Assembly (NCBI RefSeq): GCF_014645835.1
Contig: NZ_BMMM01000001.1
Coordinates: forward strand, 372,001-436,000
Direction of reading: 5' to 3'
DNA: 64,000 nt
Origin: Streptomyces albiflavescens
GTDB lineage: Bacteria > Actinomycetota > Actinomycetes > Streptomycetales > Streptomycetaceae
A program made the translations under genes and the position numbers. A model generated the notes under the pieces. That model was not told the DNA's origin and did no database searches. It was given only the letters and a program-made list of their open reading frames with translations. This document shows, in pieces, positions 16,886 to 30,549 of this stretch (positions within the stretch are counted from its first letter, which is position 1; every line of letters begins with the position of its first letter).

Positions 16886-18823
16886 CGGTGCGGCCGACGA
16901 CAACCGGTGCAGCCGCAGGGCGAGTTGGATCTCCAGTGCGCGGGCCGGACTCTGCCAGTCGTCCCCGAGCAGCCGTCCCACGCGCTCCAGCCGCTGCGCC
17001 ACCGTGTTCACATGCACATGCAGGTCGTCCTTCGTGCGCGCCGGGCTCATGCCGCAGGCGAAGTACGCGTCGAGGGTGTGCAGCAGATCGGTGCCGCGCC
17101 GTTCGTCGTACGCCACGACCCGGCCGATGGTGCGCTCGACGAAGCCGGAGAGGTCCCGGTCTCCGGCGAGCAGCAGCCCCAGGAAGCCGAAGTCCTCCGC
17201 GGCGGCACCGTCTCCGGCGCGGCCGAGCAGACGCAGGGCGTCCAGGCAGCGCCGGCCCTCCGCGTAAGCGGACGCCACCGCGTCCGGGCGGGCGGCGAGC
17301 TGCTCGACGGGCGCGGAGGCACCGACGGTGACCCCCTCGTGCACCGCGGTGCCGAGATGCTTGGCCGTACGACGGGCCAGGTTCGTCGCGGTGTCGCCGG
17401 GCGCGAGGGGGAGCAGCAGGACCGTGCCGCCGTCGCGGGCGGCGGCGAGCCCGTGCCGGGTGGTGGCGAGATGCGAGGCGGCGGACCACAGGCGTCTGCG
17501 GGCGGCCGCCTCCTGGTCGGCGTCTGCGGCTGCGGCGTCGAGCCGGGCGGCCAGCACCACATGAGGGCCGTCGAGGTCGGCGCGCAGGCGGGTGGCCCGC
17601 TCACGCAGCAGGCGTGGATCGCGGTCGCGGGCATCCAGCAGGTCGTCAAGGAGCTCGCCGCGGACGCGCTGTTCGGCCTCGGCGGCCGAGCGTCTGGCGA
17701 GCAGGAGCAGTGAGGTGACCATCGCGGCCCGTTCCAGCGTGCGCTGGTCGACGGGGTCGAGGCCCGGATGACCGCGCAGCACCAGCGCGCCGAGCAACTC
17801 GCCTCCGGCGGCCACCGCGGCGACCCAGTCGTCCCCGTGCCGCACGGCGTGACCCTCGGTGCGCGACGCCTCCACAGCTGCGGTCGGCGCGTCGCCCGAT
17901 TCGGCGAACTCGACGGTGCCGTCGAGGACTTCGGAGACGGCGGCGGCCACGTCGTGCACCCCGCCGCCGCGCAGCACGAGCTCGGCGAGCCGGTCGTGGA
18001 CGTCCGACGCACGCTCGATCACCCCGCTGCGGTCCCGGATGATCTCATTGGCGCGGCCCAGCCGGTCGAGGGCAGAGCGAGTCTCCGTGAGCCAGTTCGC
18101 CGTGTCGATGGCTGCCGCGGCCAGGGCCGCGAACGAGCCGAGGAGGGCGATCTGCTCCCGCTCGAAAACCCGCGCGCGACGGTCCGCCGCGAACAGCACC
18201 CCGATGACCTGGGGCCCGATCATCAGCGGCACCCCGAGAATCGCCACGAGCCCTTCGTCCCGTACGCCCGAGTCGATGGCCTGGGTGTGCTGGAAGCGCT
18301 CGTCCTTGAAGTAGTCGTCGGTGACATAGGGGCGGGCGGTCTGCGCGACGAGTCCGCCCAGCCCCTCCCCCATGCCGAGCCGCAGTTGCTGGAAACGTGC
18401 GGCGACCGAGCCCTCGGTGACCCGCATATAAGTGTCGCCCCTGGCCTCGTCGTTCAGGCTCAGATACGCCACGTCCGTGCCGAGCAGCGACCGGGCCCGC
18501 TGCACGATCGCCTGCAGTACGGCGTCGAGATCGCGCAGGCCTGCCAGGTCGTGCGCGGTCGCGAAGAGCGCGGACAGCTCGGCCTCACGACGGCGCCGTC
18601 CCTCGATCTCCGAGCGCACACGCAGGGCGAGCAGCTTGGCCTGTTCGAGCGCGGCGATGCGCTCGGGCGGCCGGCCCTCGGCGCGCGCGAGCAGCACGGG
18701 CTGTTCGTACGCGTCGGCGGACGCGCCTCTGGCCAGGAGTTCCAGAAACGGCGCCTCGGCGCTGTCGGCGGAGTGCTCGGCGGATTGCACGTGATCGCGG
18801 GACATGCTCACAGGATTACGCAT
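16880..18823 (-). CDS. GAF-domain PucR-type transcriptional regulator
   Basis: 647 residues. A GAF domain occupies about 80-240 (ARSLLGTDVAYLSLNDEARG, then GVPLMIGPQVIGVLFAADRR). A middle region and a C-terminal PucR HTH (ARTKDDLHVHVNTVAQRLER) follow. The start is uncertain (18823, GTG 18811 or ATG 18805; none has a good ribosome site). It lies tail-to-tail with the MHS transporter and 62 bp downstream of the 3-hydroxybutyrate dehydrogenase stop on the same strand, so it may be read with that gene. Probably senses the transporter's substrate. Confidence 0.88.
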   Translation of the reverse strand: MRNPVSMSRDHVQSAEHSADSAEAPFLELLARGASADAYEQPVLLARAEGRPPERIAALEQAKLLALRVRSEIEGRRRREAELSALFATAHDLAGLRDLDAVLQAIVQRARSLLGTDVAYLSLNDEARGDTYMRVTEGSVAARFQQLRLGMGEGLGGLVAQTARPYVTDDYFKDERFQHTQAIDSGVRDEGLVAILGVPLMIGPQVIGVLFAADRRARVFEREQIALLGSFAALAAAAIDTANWLTETRSALDRLGRANEIIRDRSGVIERASDVHDRLAELVLRGGGVHDVAAAVSEVLDGTVEFAESGDAPTAAVEASRTEGHAVRHGDDWVAAVAAGGELLGALVLRGHPGLDPVDQRTLERAAMVTSLLLLARRSAAEAEQRVRGELLDDLLDARDRDPRLLRERATRLRADLDGPHVVLAARLDAAAADADQEAAARRRLWSAASHLATTRHGLAAARDGGTVLLLPLAPGDTATNLARRTAKHLGTAVHEGVTVGASAPVEQLAARPDAVASAYAEGRRCLDALRLLGRAGDGAAAEDFGFLGLLLAGDRDLSGFVERTIGRVVAYDERRGTDLLHTLDAYFACGMSPARTKDDLHVHVNTVAQRLERVGRLLGDDWQSPARALEIQLALRLHRLSSAAPH

Positions 18824-18885
18824 CGGCGGGCCGACACCGGAAGACCTGTGGACAACTCACGCCCGGACTCCGGTTCCACTCCGGC

Positions 18886-19686
18886 TCAGTGCGCGGTCCA
18901 GCCCCCGTCCATCACCAGGGACGTACCGGTGACGAAGGCCGCCTGCGGGCCGCACAGATAGGCCACGGCCGCCGCGACCTCCGTCGGCTCGATGAGCCGC
19001 TTGACCGCGCTGTCCTGCAGCAACACTTCGGCCAGGACGCGCTCTTCGGGAATCCCGTGCGCCTGTGCCTGGTCGGTGAGCTGCTTCTCGACCAGTGGGG
19101 TACGCACATAGGCGGGGTTCACACAATTCGAGGTGACTCCATGAGGCGCGCCTTCCAGGGCGGCGGTTTTCGAGAGCCCCTCAAGGCCATGTTTCGCGGC
19201 CACATACGCCGATTTGAACGCCGAGGCCCGCAGCCCATGAACCGACGAGACATTGACGATACGGCCCCAGCCCTGCCCGTACATATGGGGCAGCGCTCCG
19301 CGGATGAGCCGGAACGGTGCCTCCAGCATCACGGTCAGTACGGTGTGGAAGACATCGGGCGGGAACTCCTCGATGGGGCGCACCAACTGGAGCCCGGCAT
19401 TGTTCACGAGGACGTCGGTGCCCGCCGCCGCCTGCTCCGCCGCGTCGAGGTCGGTGAGGTCGAGGACGTGCGGCTCGACGGTGCCCGCCAGGCCTTGGGC
19501 CTGTTCGGCCAGCGCGTCCAGACCCGTGGCGTCCCGGTCGACCGCTCTCACCTTGGCACCGGCGGCGGCGAGCCGCAGCGCGCAGGCGCGGCCGATGCCG
19601 CCTGCGGCGCCGGTGACAAGGGCGGTGCGGCCGCCGAGGTCGAGTGCGGGGGCGTGGAGGCCCGGGAGGGCGCTGGGCGCGGTCAT
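18886..19686 (-). CDS. 3-hydroxybutyrate dehydrogenase (SDR)
   Basis: 266 residues. TGAAGGIG at 25-32 is the cofactor loop, NNAG at 95-98, catalytic Ser147/148, Tyr161 and Lys165. The segment CVNPAYVRTPLVEKQLTDQA and the C-terminal GTSLVMDGGWTAH are characteristic of bacterial D-3-hydroxybutyrate dehydrogenases, which interconvert 3-hydroxybutyrate and acetoacetate with NAD. It could feed acetoacetate to a thiolase such as the one at 11.8 kb. ATG 19686 follows a weak GAGG. Confidence 0.9.
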   Translation of the reverse strand: MTAPSALPGLHAPALDLGGRTALVTGAAGGIGRACALRLAAAGAKVRAVDRDATGLDALAEQAQGLAGTVEPHVLDLTDLDAAEQAAAGTDVLVNNAGLQLVRPIEEFPPDVFHTVLTVMLEAPFRLIRGALPHMYGQGWGRIVNVSSVHGLRASAFKSAYVAAKHGLEGLSKTAALEGAPHGVTSNCVNPAYVRTPLVEKQLTDQAQAHGIPEERVLAEVLLQDSAVKRLIEPTEVAAAVAYLCGPQAAFVTGTSLVMDGGWTAH

Positions 19687-19740
19687 GCCTCGACCCTAAG
19701 CAGCGCCCACGCCCCAACCGATGTGGTCACCGCACACACT

Positions 19741-20220
19741 TCACCCTCTGGCCATGGGTGCAAACCATGTGGGTGCGTCGGACAGCGCCTGCTTGATCCG
19801 GAAGAGCGCGTGCTCGCTCAGCTCCGGCAGGGCGTCCACGTCGAACCAGCCGACCTGCAGCGACTCGTCGTCGTTGACGCGGGCTTCGCCGCCGACGGCC
19901 CGGCACCGGAACGTGGTGTCCATGAACTGACAGATGTCGCCGTTGTCGAAGGTGACCTGCTCCCCGGCTTCGACAAGGACGACCCGCTCGACCTCGCAGC
20001 GTACGGCGGTCTCCTCGTACACCTCGCGCACCGCACAGGCCGCGGGCTGCTCGCCGGGATCCGGGATACCGGAGATCAGCGCCCAGCGACCATTGTCCGA
20101 GCGCTGCCCCAACAGCACTCTGCCCTCGTCGTCGAAGACGACGGTGCTCACGCCGGGGAGCCAGAGAAGCTGATGGCCCGCGGAGGCCCTGATCGTGCGG
20201 ATGAAGTCAGGAATAGCCAT
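19741..20220 (-). CDS. NUDIX hydrolase
   Basis: 159 residues. The Nudix box runs from Gly in GIPDPGEQPAACAVREVYEE through ETA; all metal-binding Glu positions (REVYEE) are present. FDDEGRVLLGQRSDNGRW before it is typical of MutT/ADP-ribose-type members. Substrate cannot be told. It lies 60 bp downstream of the Lnt stop on the same strand and may be read through from it. Confidence 0.92.
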   Translation of the reverse strand: MAIPDFIRTIRASAGHQLLWLPGVSTVVFDDEGRVLLGQRSDNGRWALISGIPDPGEQPAACAVREVYEETAVRCEVERVVLVEAGEQVTFDNGDICQFMDTTFRCRAVGGEARVNDDESLQVGWFDVDALPELSEHALFRIKQALSDAPTWFAPMARG

Positions 20221-20280
20221 GACTCGACCCTAACGGCGCTGCTCCGTTACACCGGCGGTTCGAGAACCCGTCCCGCATGT

Positions 20281-21894
20281 CTAGCTGCCGGTGGTCCGAC
20301 GTCCACGCAGCGTTGTAGCCACCGCCCAGCCGAGCCCGCCCGCCGCGACAAGCACCAAAGCCATCTCGGGGAGGATTCCGAGCTTCGTGGCGGGGGTCTC
20401 CGACGAGCGCAGCGGCACCTTCTGGACCAGCGAGTCGGCCACGAACATCCCGGTCTTCTGGGTGATCTTCCCGTCCGGCATGATCACGGCGCTGACGCCA
20501 CTCGTCACCGGCACCGTGACGGTGCGGCTGTGTTCCACGGCGCGGACGCGGGACATCGCGAGCTGCTGGTAGGTCATCTCGCTGCGGTCGAAGGTCGCGT
20601 TGTTGCTGGGCACCGAGATCACCTGGGCGCCGTCGGTGACGGTGCTGCGCACGGCCCAGTCGAAGGCGGCCTCGTAGCAGGTGGCGAGGCCCACCTTGGC
20701 GCCGTCCATGGTGAACACGCCCGCCTTGGTGCCACGGCTGAAGTCCTGGCGCACCATGGTCGTCCAGTTCTTGTTGATGGCCCCGAGGAGCGAACGCATC
20801 GGAAGGTACTCGCCGAAGGGCTGGACCTGCCGCTTGTCGTAAGTGTCGACTGCGCCCTTGACCGGGTCCCACAGGATCTGCTCGTTGTAGAGCTTGCCGT
20901 CCCGCTCGACGACACCGCCCACCGAGATGGGGGCGCCGATCGCCTTGGCCGCGCCGTCGATCACGGCGCGCGCGTCGGCGTTGGTGAACGGGTCGATGTC
21001 GGAGGAGTTCTCCGGCCACAGCACGAAGTCCGGCTGGGCAGCCTTGCCCGCCTTGACCTCGGCGGCCAGCCGCTCGGTCTCCCGCGCGTGGTAGTCGAGA
21101 ACTGCGCGCCGCTGGGCGTTGAACTCGAGCCCCGCACGCGGCACGTTGCCTTGGATGACCGCGACGGTCGCCGTTCCGTTCTCTGCCTTGTCACTCACCA
21201 GCGTCCGCGCGGCGACTGCCCCCGCCACGGGCACGACGACGCTGAGCAGCGCCGCCGCGGCGGCACCTCGCCGGACGACACGCGTACGGCGGCCCTCGAC
21301 GACCAGGCGCACGATCTCGTACAGCCCGAAGCCGCAGAGCACGACCGCGAAGCCGAGCACCGGGGTGCCGCCCACGGCGGCGAGCGGAAGGAAGACGCCG
21401 TCGGCCTGCCCGAAGGCGATCTTCCCCCAGGGGAAGCCGCCGAACGGCGCACGCGCGCGTGCCGCCTCGCCCGCGATCCACACCGCGGACGCCCACAGCG
21501 GCCACGCGGGCAGCCGGGAGACGAGCGTGATGCCCGCACCGACCAGTGCTATGTACACCGCCTCCACCGCGACGAGAGCCAGCCACGGACCGGAGCCGAC
21601 CTCGACACCGGTCCACACGAGCAGCGGCAGTAGAAACCCGAGTCCGAACAGGTATCCGAGCCCGAGACCCGCCTTCCAGGAGCGGCCGCGCAGCACCCAG
21701 GCGAAGACCGCGAAGGCCGGCAGGGCCAACCACGACACGGTCCGTGGCGGGAAGCTGACGTACAACAGCACTCCGGAGAGCGCCGCGGCGGCGGCCGGAA
21801 CGAGACGCCGCGCCAGTCCCGCAGCGCGCGAGGCGGGTGCGGCCTGGGGTTCGAGCTGGTCCGGCTCGTCTACGGTGGTTGCGGTGGCGGTCAC
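20281..21894 (-). CDS. lnt: apolipoprotein N-acyltransferase
   Basis: 537 residues from GTG 21894. About six N-terminal membrane segments (residues 30-235) precede an extracellular nitrilase domain. The Lnt triad is visible: Glu295 (WPENS), Lys354 (YDKRQVQPFGEY; the conserved following Glu is 362) and Cys406 (LATCYEAAFD). It N-acylates the lipobox cysteine of lipoproteins such as the binding protein at 2.9 kb. A hydrophobic segment (ALVLVAAGGLGWAVATTL) near the end is the C-terminal anchor. The ribosome site is weak, so the start is only likely. Confidence 0.92.
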   Translation of the reverse strand: MTATATTVDEPDQLEPQAAPASRAAGLARRLVPAAAAALSGVLLYVSFPPRTVSWLALPAFAVFAWVLRGRSWKAGLGLGYLFGLGFLLPLLVWTGVEVGSGPWLALVAVEAVYIALVGAGITLVSRLPAWPLWASAVWIAGEAARARAPFGGFPWGKIAFGQADGVFLPLAAVGGTPVLGFAVVLCGFGLYEIVRLVVEGRRTRVVRRGAAAAALLSVVVPVAGAVAARTLVSDKAENGTATVAVIQGNVPRAGLEFNAQRRAVLDYHARETERLAAEVKAGKAAQPDFVLWPENSSDIDPFTNADARAVIDGAAKAIGAPISVGGVVERDGKLYNEQILWDPVKGAVDTYDKRQVQPFGEYLPMRSLLGAINKNWTTMVRQDFSRGTKAGVFTMDGAKVGLATCYEAAFDWAVRSTVTDGAQVISVPSNNATFDRSEMTYQQLAMSRVRAVEHSRTVTVPVTSGVSAVIMPDGKITQKTGMFVADSLVQKVPLRSSETPATKLGILPEMALVLVAAGGLGWAVATTLRGRRTTGS

Positions 21895-22128
21895 TCGGGG
21901 AGTGTACGGCGCGTGACCTTGGCGCCGACAGCACGGTCTCGTCGGCCTCGGTGGGCGAACGGCTGCCGGCAGGACGCTCCGCGCGTCTACTGCAACGTTC
22001 CTGCGCAAGATCGACTACAACCTGTATGACCTCCTGAAACGCCAAGGACATACAACTCCTGCGCGGCAGGCGGCCGGGAGGGGACCGTGATCGGCGAGGA
22101 GGCTTCGGCAGGTACGTGCACATTCAGG

Positions 22129-22841
22129 TCAGGTGTCGCGGCGCACCCGCAGGTTGCCGACGGCACGTTCCAGTTCGGCGATGCGGTCGGCGAGGTCAGC
22201 TGACTCGGTTCCGTCGGCGTCGCGCAGTTGCAGCTCGATCTGGGCGAGCCGCTCGGTGATCTCCGCCAGCCGCTCACCGCTGTCCGCCGCCGCACCGGTG
22301 CCTGGGGCCCCTCCTCGCGGCTCGTCCAGGGCATCTCCCGCGGATTCCGCCGGTTCTGGGGACCCCGCTGGTCCCGTCGATTCCGCGGGCGTCCTCTCGC
22401 CGACCAGCAACCGCCGCAGCTGCTCCGCTTGTGCGGCGAGCTGGCGGTTCTTGCGGTGCAGGTCCAGGAAGACGTTGACCTTGGTGCGCAGCAGCCACGG
22501 GTCGAAGGGTTTGGTGAGGAAGTCGGCGGCGCCGATCGCGTATCCCCGGTAGATGTAGTCCGTGTCGGCGTCGGTTCCGGTCAGCAGGATGATGGGAACG
22601 TCCTTGGTCTGATCCAGGCGCTTGATGCTGGCGGCGGTCTCGAAGCCGTCCATGCCGGGCATCAGGACATCGAGCAGCACGACCGCGAACTCCTGGCGCA
22701 GCATCGCCTTGAGGGCCTCCTCTCCGGAGCGGGCGCGTACCAGCTGCTGGTCGAGTGAGCCGAGTACGGCCTCCAGCGCTACCAGGTTCTCCTCCATGTC
22801 GTCGACGATCAGGATGTTGGCCTTCTCGGGTGTGGTCGGGC

Positions 22842-22845
<4 letters not shown>
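22129..22845 (-). CDS. two-component response regulator with coiled-coil output
   Basis: 238 residues. A receiver domain fills 8-125: acidic pair IVDDMEEN, phospho-acceptor Asp59 (LLDVLMPGMDG) and Lys112 (TKPFD). No DNA-binding domain follows. Instead there is a Pro/Ala/Glu-rich linker and a C-terminal coiled coil (LAEITERLAQIELQLRDADG, then LADRIAELERAVGNLRVRRD). Its ATG overlaps the TGA of the hybrid kinase gene (ATGA), so it is the kinase's dedicated partner. The output is probably protein interaction or a phosphorelay step rather than transcription. Confidence 0.9.
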
Positions 22846-27095
<4,250 letters not shown>

Positions 27096-27181
27096 GGCAG
27101 CCCACTCTCAGTAATCAGTCAATATAGGGCGATTGTCGTAAAATACGTCACATAGCTGGAGTTTATGCCACTGGAAAGGTC
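27096..27181. promoter_or_regulatory. AT-rich divergent promoter region
   Basis: 86 bp between the hybrid kinase (minus) and SpoIIE phosphatase (plus) genes, clearly richer in A/T than its surroundings (for example CAATATAGGGCGATTGTCG and AAAATACGTCACATAGC). Both genes must be transcribed from it. A GGAAAGG ribosome site lies before ATG 27182. No operator was identified. Confidence 0.5.
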
Positions 27182-29068
27182 ATGGAGTCGCCCGTGGGGT
27201 CGTTGCCCTCTCATCCGCGTAAGTTCGTCTCGCGTACGACCCTTCCCGCCGACGACTCCGCGGCCTCCGCGGCACGCACGTTCGTGCGCGCCGTGCTCGC
27301 CGAATGGACCGACCCTGCACTTCCCTCCTCACCGAAGATCACCGGCCGGGTCGTCGACGACGCCGTGCTGCTGGTCAGCGAGCTCGTCACCAACGCCGTC
27401 GTGCACGCGGGTACCACGATCGAGGTCGTCTGCCGCCTGGAGGCGGGGCACGGTTGGCCCGCCTCGTCCCCACGCGACGTGGACAGGCCCGTCGGGGTCG
27501 TCATCGAGGTGGCGGACCGCCACCCCTCCCGCGCGGTGCACGGCGGGAAGGACGCACGGCGCGAGCGGTTCGGGCGTGGACTCCAGGTCGTCGGCGCACG
27601 GGCCGAATCGTGGGGCGTGACGTACCGGCGCGCCCAGAAGACCGTGTGGTTCCGGCTGGAGACCACGGCCGAGGAGCCGGAGACGGTCGGCGGCTCCTTC
27701 GACGAGGCATCCCACCGCGAGCCGCACGGCGAAGAGATCCTCGCGACCGCCCCGCCGCACGACCGCCGCGACGGCACCGCCGAGTGGGTCGAGCGCGGAG
27801 GGCCGTCGTTCCTCGCCGAGGTCAGCGAGCTCCTCGCCGGCCAGCTCGACCAGGACATGGTCGCCGCTCTGGCCGGGCAGCTGTTGGTGCCCAGACTCGC
27901 CGACTGGTGCGGCGTGTGGCTGTGCACCGAGAGCGGCGGGATGCGGCTCTCCTGCGTCTGGCACGCGGACGAACAGCGCATCGAGGCGCTACGCCGCGTG
28001 CTGGCGAAGGACCCGCCGCCGGCCAGGCTCGGCACGACCGGTATCCCCTGGCCCTGGCCTTGGCCAAAGGGCCCGGACACGGGCGACGCGGGCGGCTCCG
28101 CGATCGCCTTCCCCCTGGTCACGGGTAGCCGCTGCCACGGCGTGATGCTGCTCGGCCGGGCGGGACTGCTGCAGATGACCGACAGTGTCGTGCGGCTCGC
28201 TGAGGACGTGGCGCGGCGTGTCGCCCAGGCGGTGGTCACGGCCCGCCGGTACACCCGGCAGACCACCATCAGCCGGGCGCTCCAGCGCAGGCAGTTGCCC
28301 GCCTCCCTCGCCAGCATCCCGGGCGTCGACACGGCGATCGTCTACGAGCCGCACGGCCAGGGCCAGACCGTCGGCGGCGACTTCTACGACCTGTTCCCGA
28401 TGGGAGACGGCCGCTGGGGCTTCCTGCTCGGCGACGTGTGCGGCCACGACCCGGAGGCGATGTCCGTCACCGGCCTGGCCCGGCACCTGGTGCGGCTGCT
28501 GGCGCGCGAGGGCCACGGCGTCGCATCGGTGCTCGGCAGGCTGAACGCGGCGATGGCGGAGGAGAGCGCTGAGGCCGTGGCGCTCAGCGGCGAGCAGGCC
28601 CGGCCCCGCTTCCTGAGCCTGCTCTACGGAGAGCTGGAGCCCGACCCGGTCGCGGGCGGCGCGCACGGCACGCTCGCCAGTGCCGGGCACCCGCTGCCCC
28701 TGCGGCTGTCCGTCGACGGCTCGGTGGCACCCGTAGCGGACCCGCAGATGCTGCTCGGAATCGGCGAGGACATCCAGTTCCACGCCAACTCCTTCGACCT
28801 CGCGCCGGGCGAGACGCTGCTCTGCGTGACCGACGGCGTGACCGAACGCCGCAGCGGGAACCGGCAGTTGGACGATGACGACGGCCTGTCCGAGCTGCTG
28901 CGGAGCTGCATGGGACTGAGCGCCAAGGCCATCGCGGAACGCGTACGGCAGGTGGCGCACGACTTCGACACCGGGCCGGTCGACGACGACCTCGCGGTGC
29001 TGGTGCTCGAGGCGGTCCCGATGCCCGCACCGGTGCCGGGGGCCGCTCAGGTGCGGCGCCAGGGATGA
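27182..29068 (+). CDS. HATPase-GAF-SpoIIE PP2C phosphatase
   Basis: 628 residues. An N-terminal anti-sigma-type ATPase domain (about 15-160: VVDDAVLLVSELVTNAVVHA, then GRGLQVVGARAESWGV) is followed by a GAF-like region (about 200-365). The C-terminal SpoIIE PP2C domain (about 375-615) has the metal-binding motifs VGGDFYDLF, LGDVCGHD, LASAGHPLPL and VTDGVTERR. Such proteins set the phosphorylation of anti-anti-sigma factors in partner-switching. Its position opposite the hybrid kinase suggests a shared stress input. GGAAAGG fixes the start. Confidence 0.93.
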   Translation: MESPVGSLPSHPRKFVSRTTLPADDSAASAARTFVRAVLAEWTDPALPSSPKITGRVVDDAVLLVSELVTNAVVHAGTTIEVVCRLEAGHGWPASSPRDVDRPVGVVIEVADRHPSRAVHGGKDARRERFGRGLQVVGARAESWGVTYRRAQKTVWFRLETTAEEPETVGGSFDEASHREPHGEEILATAPPHDRRDGTAEWVERGGPSFLAEVSELLAGQLDQDMVAALAGQLLVPRLADWCGVWLCTESGGMRLSCVWHADEQRIEALRRVLAKDPPPARLGTTGIPWPWPWPKGPDTGDAGGSAIAFPLVTGSRCHGVMLLGRAGLLQMTDSVVRLAEDVARRVAQAVVTARRYTRQTTISRALQRRQLPASLASIPGVDTAIVYEPHGQGQTVGGDFYDLFPMGDGRWGFLLGDVCGHDPEAMSVTGLARHLVRLLAREGHGVASVLGRLNAAMAEESAEAVALSGEQARPRFLSLLYGELEPDPVAGGAHGTLASAGHPLPLRLSVDGSVAPVADPQMLLGIGEDIQFHANSFDLAPGETLLCVTDGVTERRSGNRQLDDDDGLSELLRSCMGLSAKAIAERVRQVAHDFDTGPVDDDLAVLVLEAVPMPAPVPGAAQVRRQG

Positions 29069-29095
29069 TGCGGGACTCCGGATCGTTGTCGGGCA

Positions 29096-29144
29096 CCAGG
29101 GCCTGTCGTCGCGGGGCAGACGGGAATGTGACGACAGGCCCTGG
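29096..29144. terminator. hairpin terminator 1, 15-bp perfect stem
   Basis: CCAGGGCCTGTCGTC (29096-29110) pairs exactly with GACGACAGGCCCTGG (29130-29144), 28 bp after the stop of the phosphatase gene. Confidence 0.85.
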
Positions 29145-29170
29145 GCCAAGGCCGGACCCCGGCCTTGGCC
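29144..29170. terminator. hairpin terminator 2, 12-bp perfect stem
   Basis: GGCCAAGGCCGG (29144-29155) and CCGGCCTTGGCC (29159-29170) with a 3-nt loop, abutting the first hairpin. A tandem double terminator. Confidence 0.8.
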
Positions 29171-29457
29171 CGCTCGGACGGATCGGGGTTCCCCGAGGAG
29201 TACACACCGCTTCACCTTCGGCGACTTCTACGCGAAGATCAACGGACGGACGCCACCTCGCTTGCCCCGCATGACCAGCATGTTTGCTAGATCGCCAGGT
29301 CGGTGCTTTCGCAGGCACGAAACGTTTCTGCGTAACGTGTCCACAAATCGGCGCATCACCCGTTACGGTGTGCCCGAGCCTCTGACGTGCGGCCGGATGC
29401 GGCCATGACGACCGGGGCCCGTCATACACGGGGGGCGACGGGGTGGGGTCCACGGGG
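29171..29457. other. intergenic region before O-antigen-ligase-like gene
   Basis: No gene recognised. A 7-bp inverted repeat CGTAACG (29331-29337) / CGTTACG (29361-29367), in a locally AT-richer stretch, may mark the promoter of the downstream membrane protein gene. A short reading at about 29210-29270 (FTFGDFYAKING) looks protein-like but matches nothing I know. Confidence 0.4.
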
Positions 29458-30519
29458 ATGACGTCCACGGCCGATTCCGCGGCCGCGGGCGAAAGACGCA
29501 ACGCTTCGGACGCCGCGGGCGTGATCGTGCTCGCGGCCTGCGCCGTCTGGTCCTTGATCACGGCGGCCGCGCACGACGGCAGGCCCGAGGGCGTACTGCT
29601 GGCGGTTCTCGCGGTGGCGGCCGGATACGCCTCGGGGCGGATCTTCGGGGCGCTCCTGCCGGTCGCCGCGCCCTGTGCCGGCGCGCTTGCCGGACTCGGC
29701 CTCGCGATCGCCACTCCCGGCCCGCAGATCACCTCGCAACTCGGTCACACGGGTGCCACGGCAGCGCTGCTGACACTCTCCACCGGCGCCGCGTGCTGCG
29801 CAGCCTGGGCGGCCCGCCCGCCCGCGCTGCGCCTCACTCTGCGGCTGCTGGCCGCCGGAGTCGCGGTGACCGCGGCGGTGCTGGGGGCGACCACGGGGTT
29901 CGTCACCTGCGCCGGGGTCCTGCTGTGTTCGGTGGCCGCCGCCCGTATGCGCCGTCGCGCCCTCGGGCTCGCGGGACTGGCGCTCACCGCGGCGCTGGTG
30001 ACCGGAACGACCTGGGCCATCGCCGAGGACGCGCTGCCCGACGGCCTGACCGCCTCTTTGGAGGGGCAGCTGACCCAGCACCGGGTTCTGCTCTGGCACG
30101 ACGCACTCCGCCTGTCGAGCCAGGATCCGACGCTGGGTGTCGGTCCCGGACGCTACGGAGAACTCAGCCCGACGGTCGCACAATCGCTGCTGCCCGACGG
30201 CAAGCCCCACTCCGCGCCACTGCAGCAGGCGGCCGAGCAGGGCTTGATCGGCGTGGCACTGCTCGCGGCGGCGTTCTGCTGGGTCCTGTACGCGCTGTGG
30301 CGCACTCCGCGCCCCACGCCGATCGCGCTGACAGCCGGCGCGGCCCTGACCGCGCTGGCCGCCATCGCGTCGATCGGCAACGCGCTGAGCTTCACCACGG
30401 TGACGGCGGGGGCGGGACTGCTCGCGGGGCTCGCCACGGCACGGCCGTTGGCCGACGAGGGGCCGGAGAACGTGATGGACACCGTGGAGCGCCCTCGCGG
30501 CAACCACGTGGAGCCGTGA
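29458..30519 (+). CDS. O-antigen-ligase/polymerase-like membrane protein
   Basis: 353 residues with about nine hydrophobic segments. The extracellular loop carries the Wzy_C/O-antigen ligase pattern (RVLLWHDALRLSSQDPTLGV, then GPGRYGELSP and HSAPLQQAAEQGLIGVALLA). It probably transfers or polymerises glycans on the cell surface; the substrate in a Gram-positive host is unknown. ATG 29458 or GTG 29443 could be the start; both follow G-rich stretches. Gene stands alone after a double terminator. Confidence 0.75.
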   Translation: MTSTADSAAAGERRNASDAAGVIVLAACAVWSLITAAAHDGRPEGVLLAVLAVAAGYASGRIFGALLPVAAPCAGALAGLGLAIATPGPQITSQLGHTGATAALLTLSTGAACCAAWAARPPALRLTLRLLAAGVAVTAAVLGATTGFVTCAGVLLCSVAAARMRRRALGLAGLALTAALVTGTTWAIAEDALPDGLTASLEGQLTQHRVLLWHDALRLSSQDPTLGVGPGRYGELSPTVAQSLLPDGKPHSAPLQQAAEQGLIGVALLAAAFCWVLYALWRTPRPTPIALTAGAALTALAAIASIGNALSFTTVTAGAGLLAGLATARPLADEGPENVMDTVERPRGNHVEP

Positions 30520-30549
30520 AGCGCGGTACGCCAGGCGGGCCGACCCTGG

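Noticed and set aside
21895..22128. Short, less GC-rich stretch with readings such as LRKIDYNLYDLLKRQGH (plus)
   Set aside because: No start codon with ribosome site and atypical codons; left as unassigned intergenic sequence between lnt and the response regulator.
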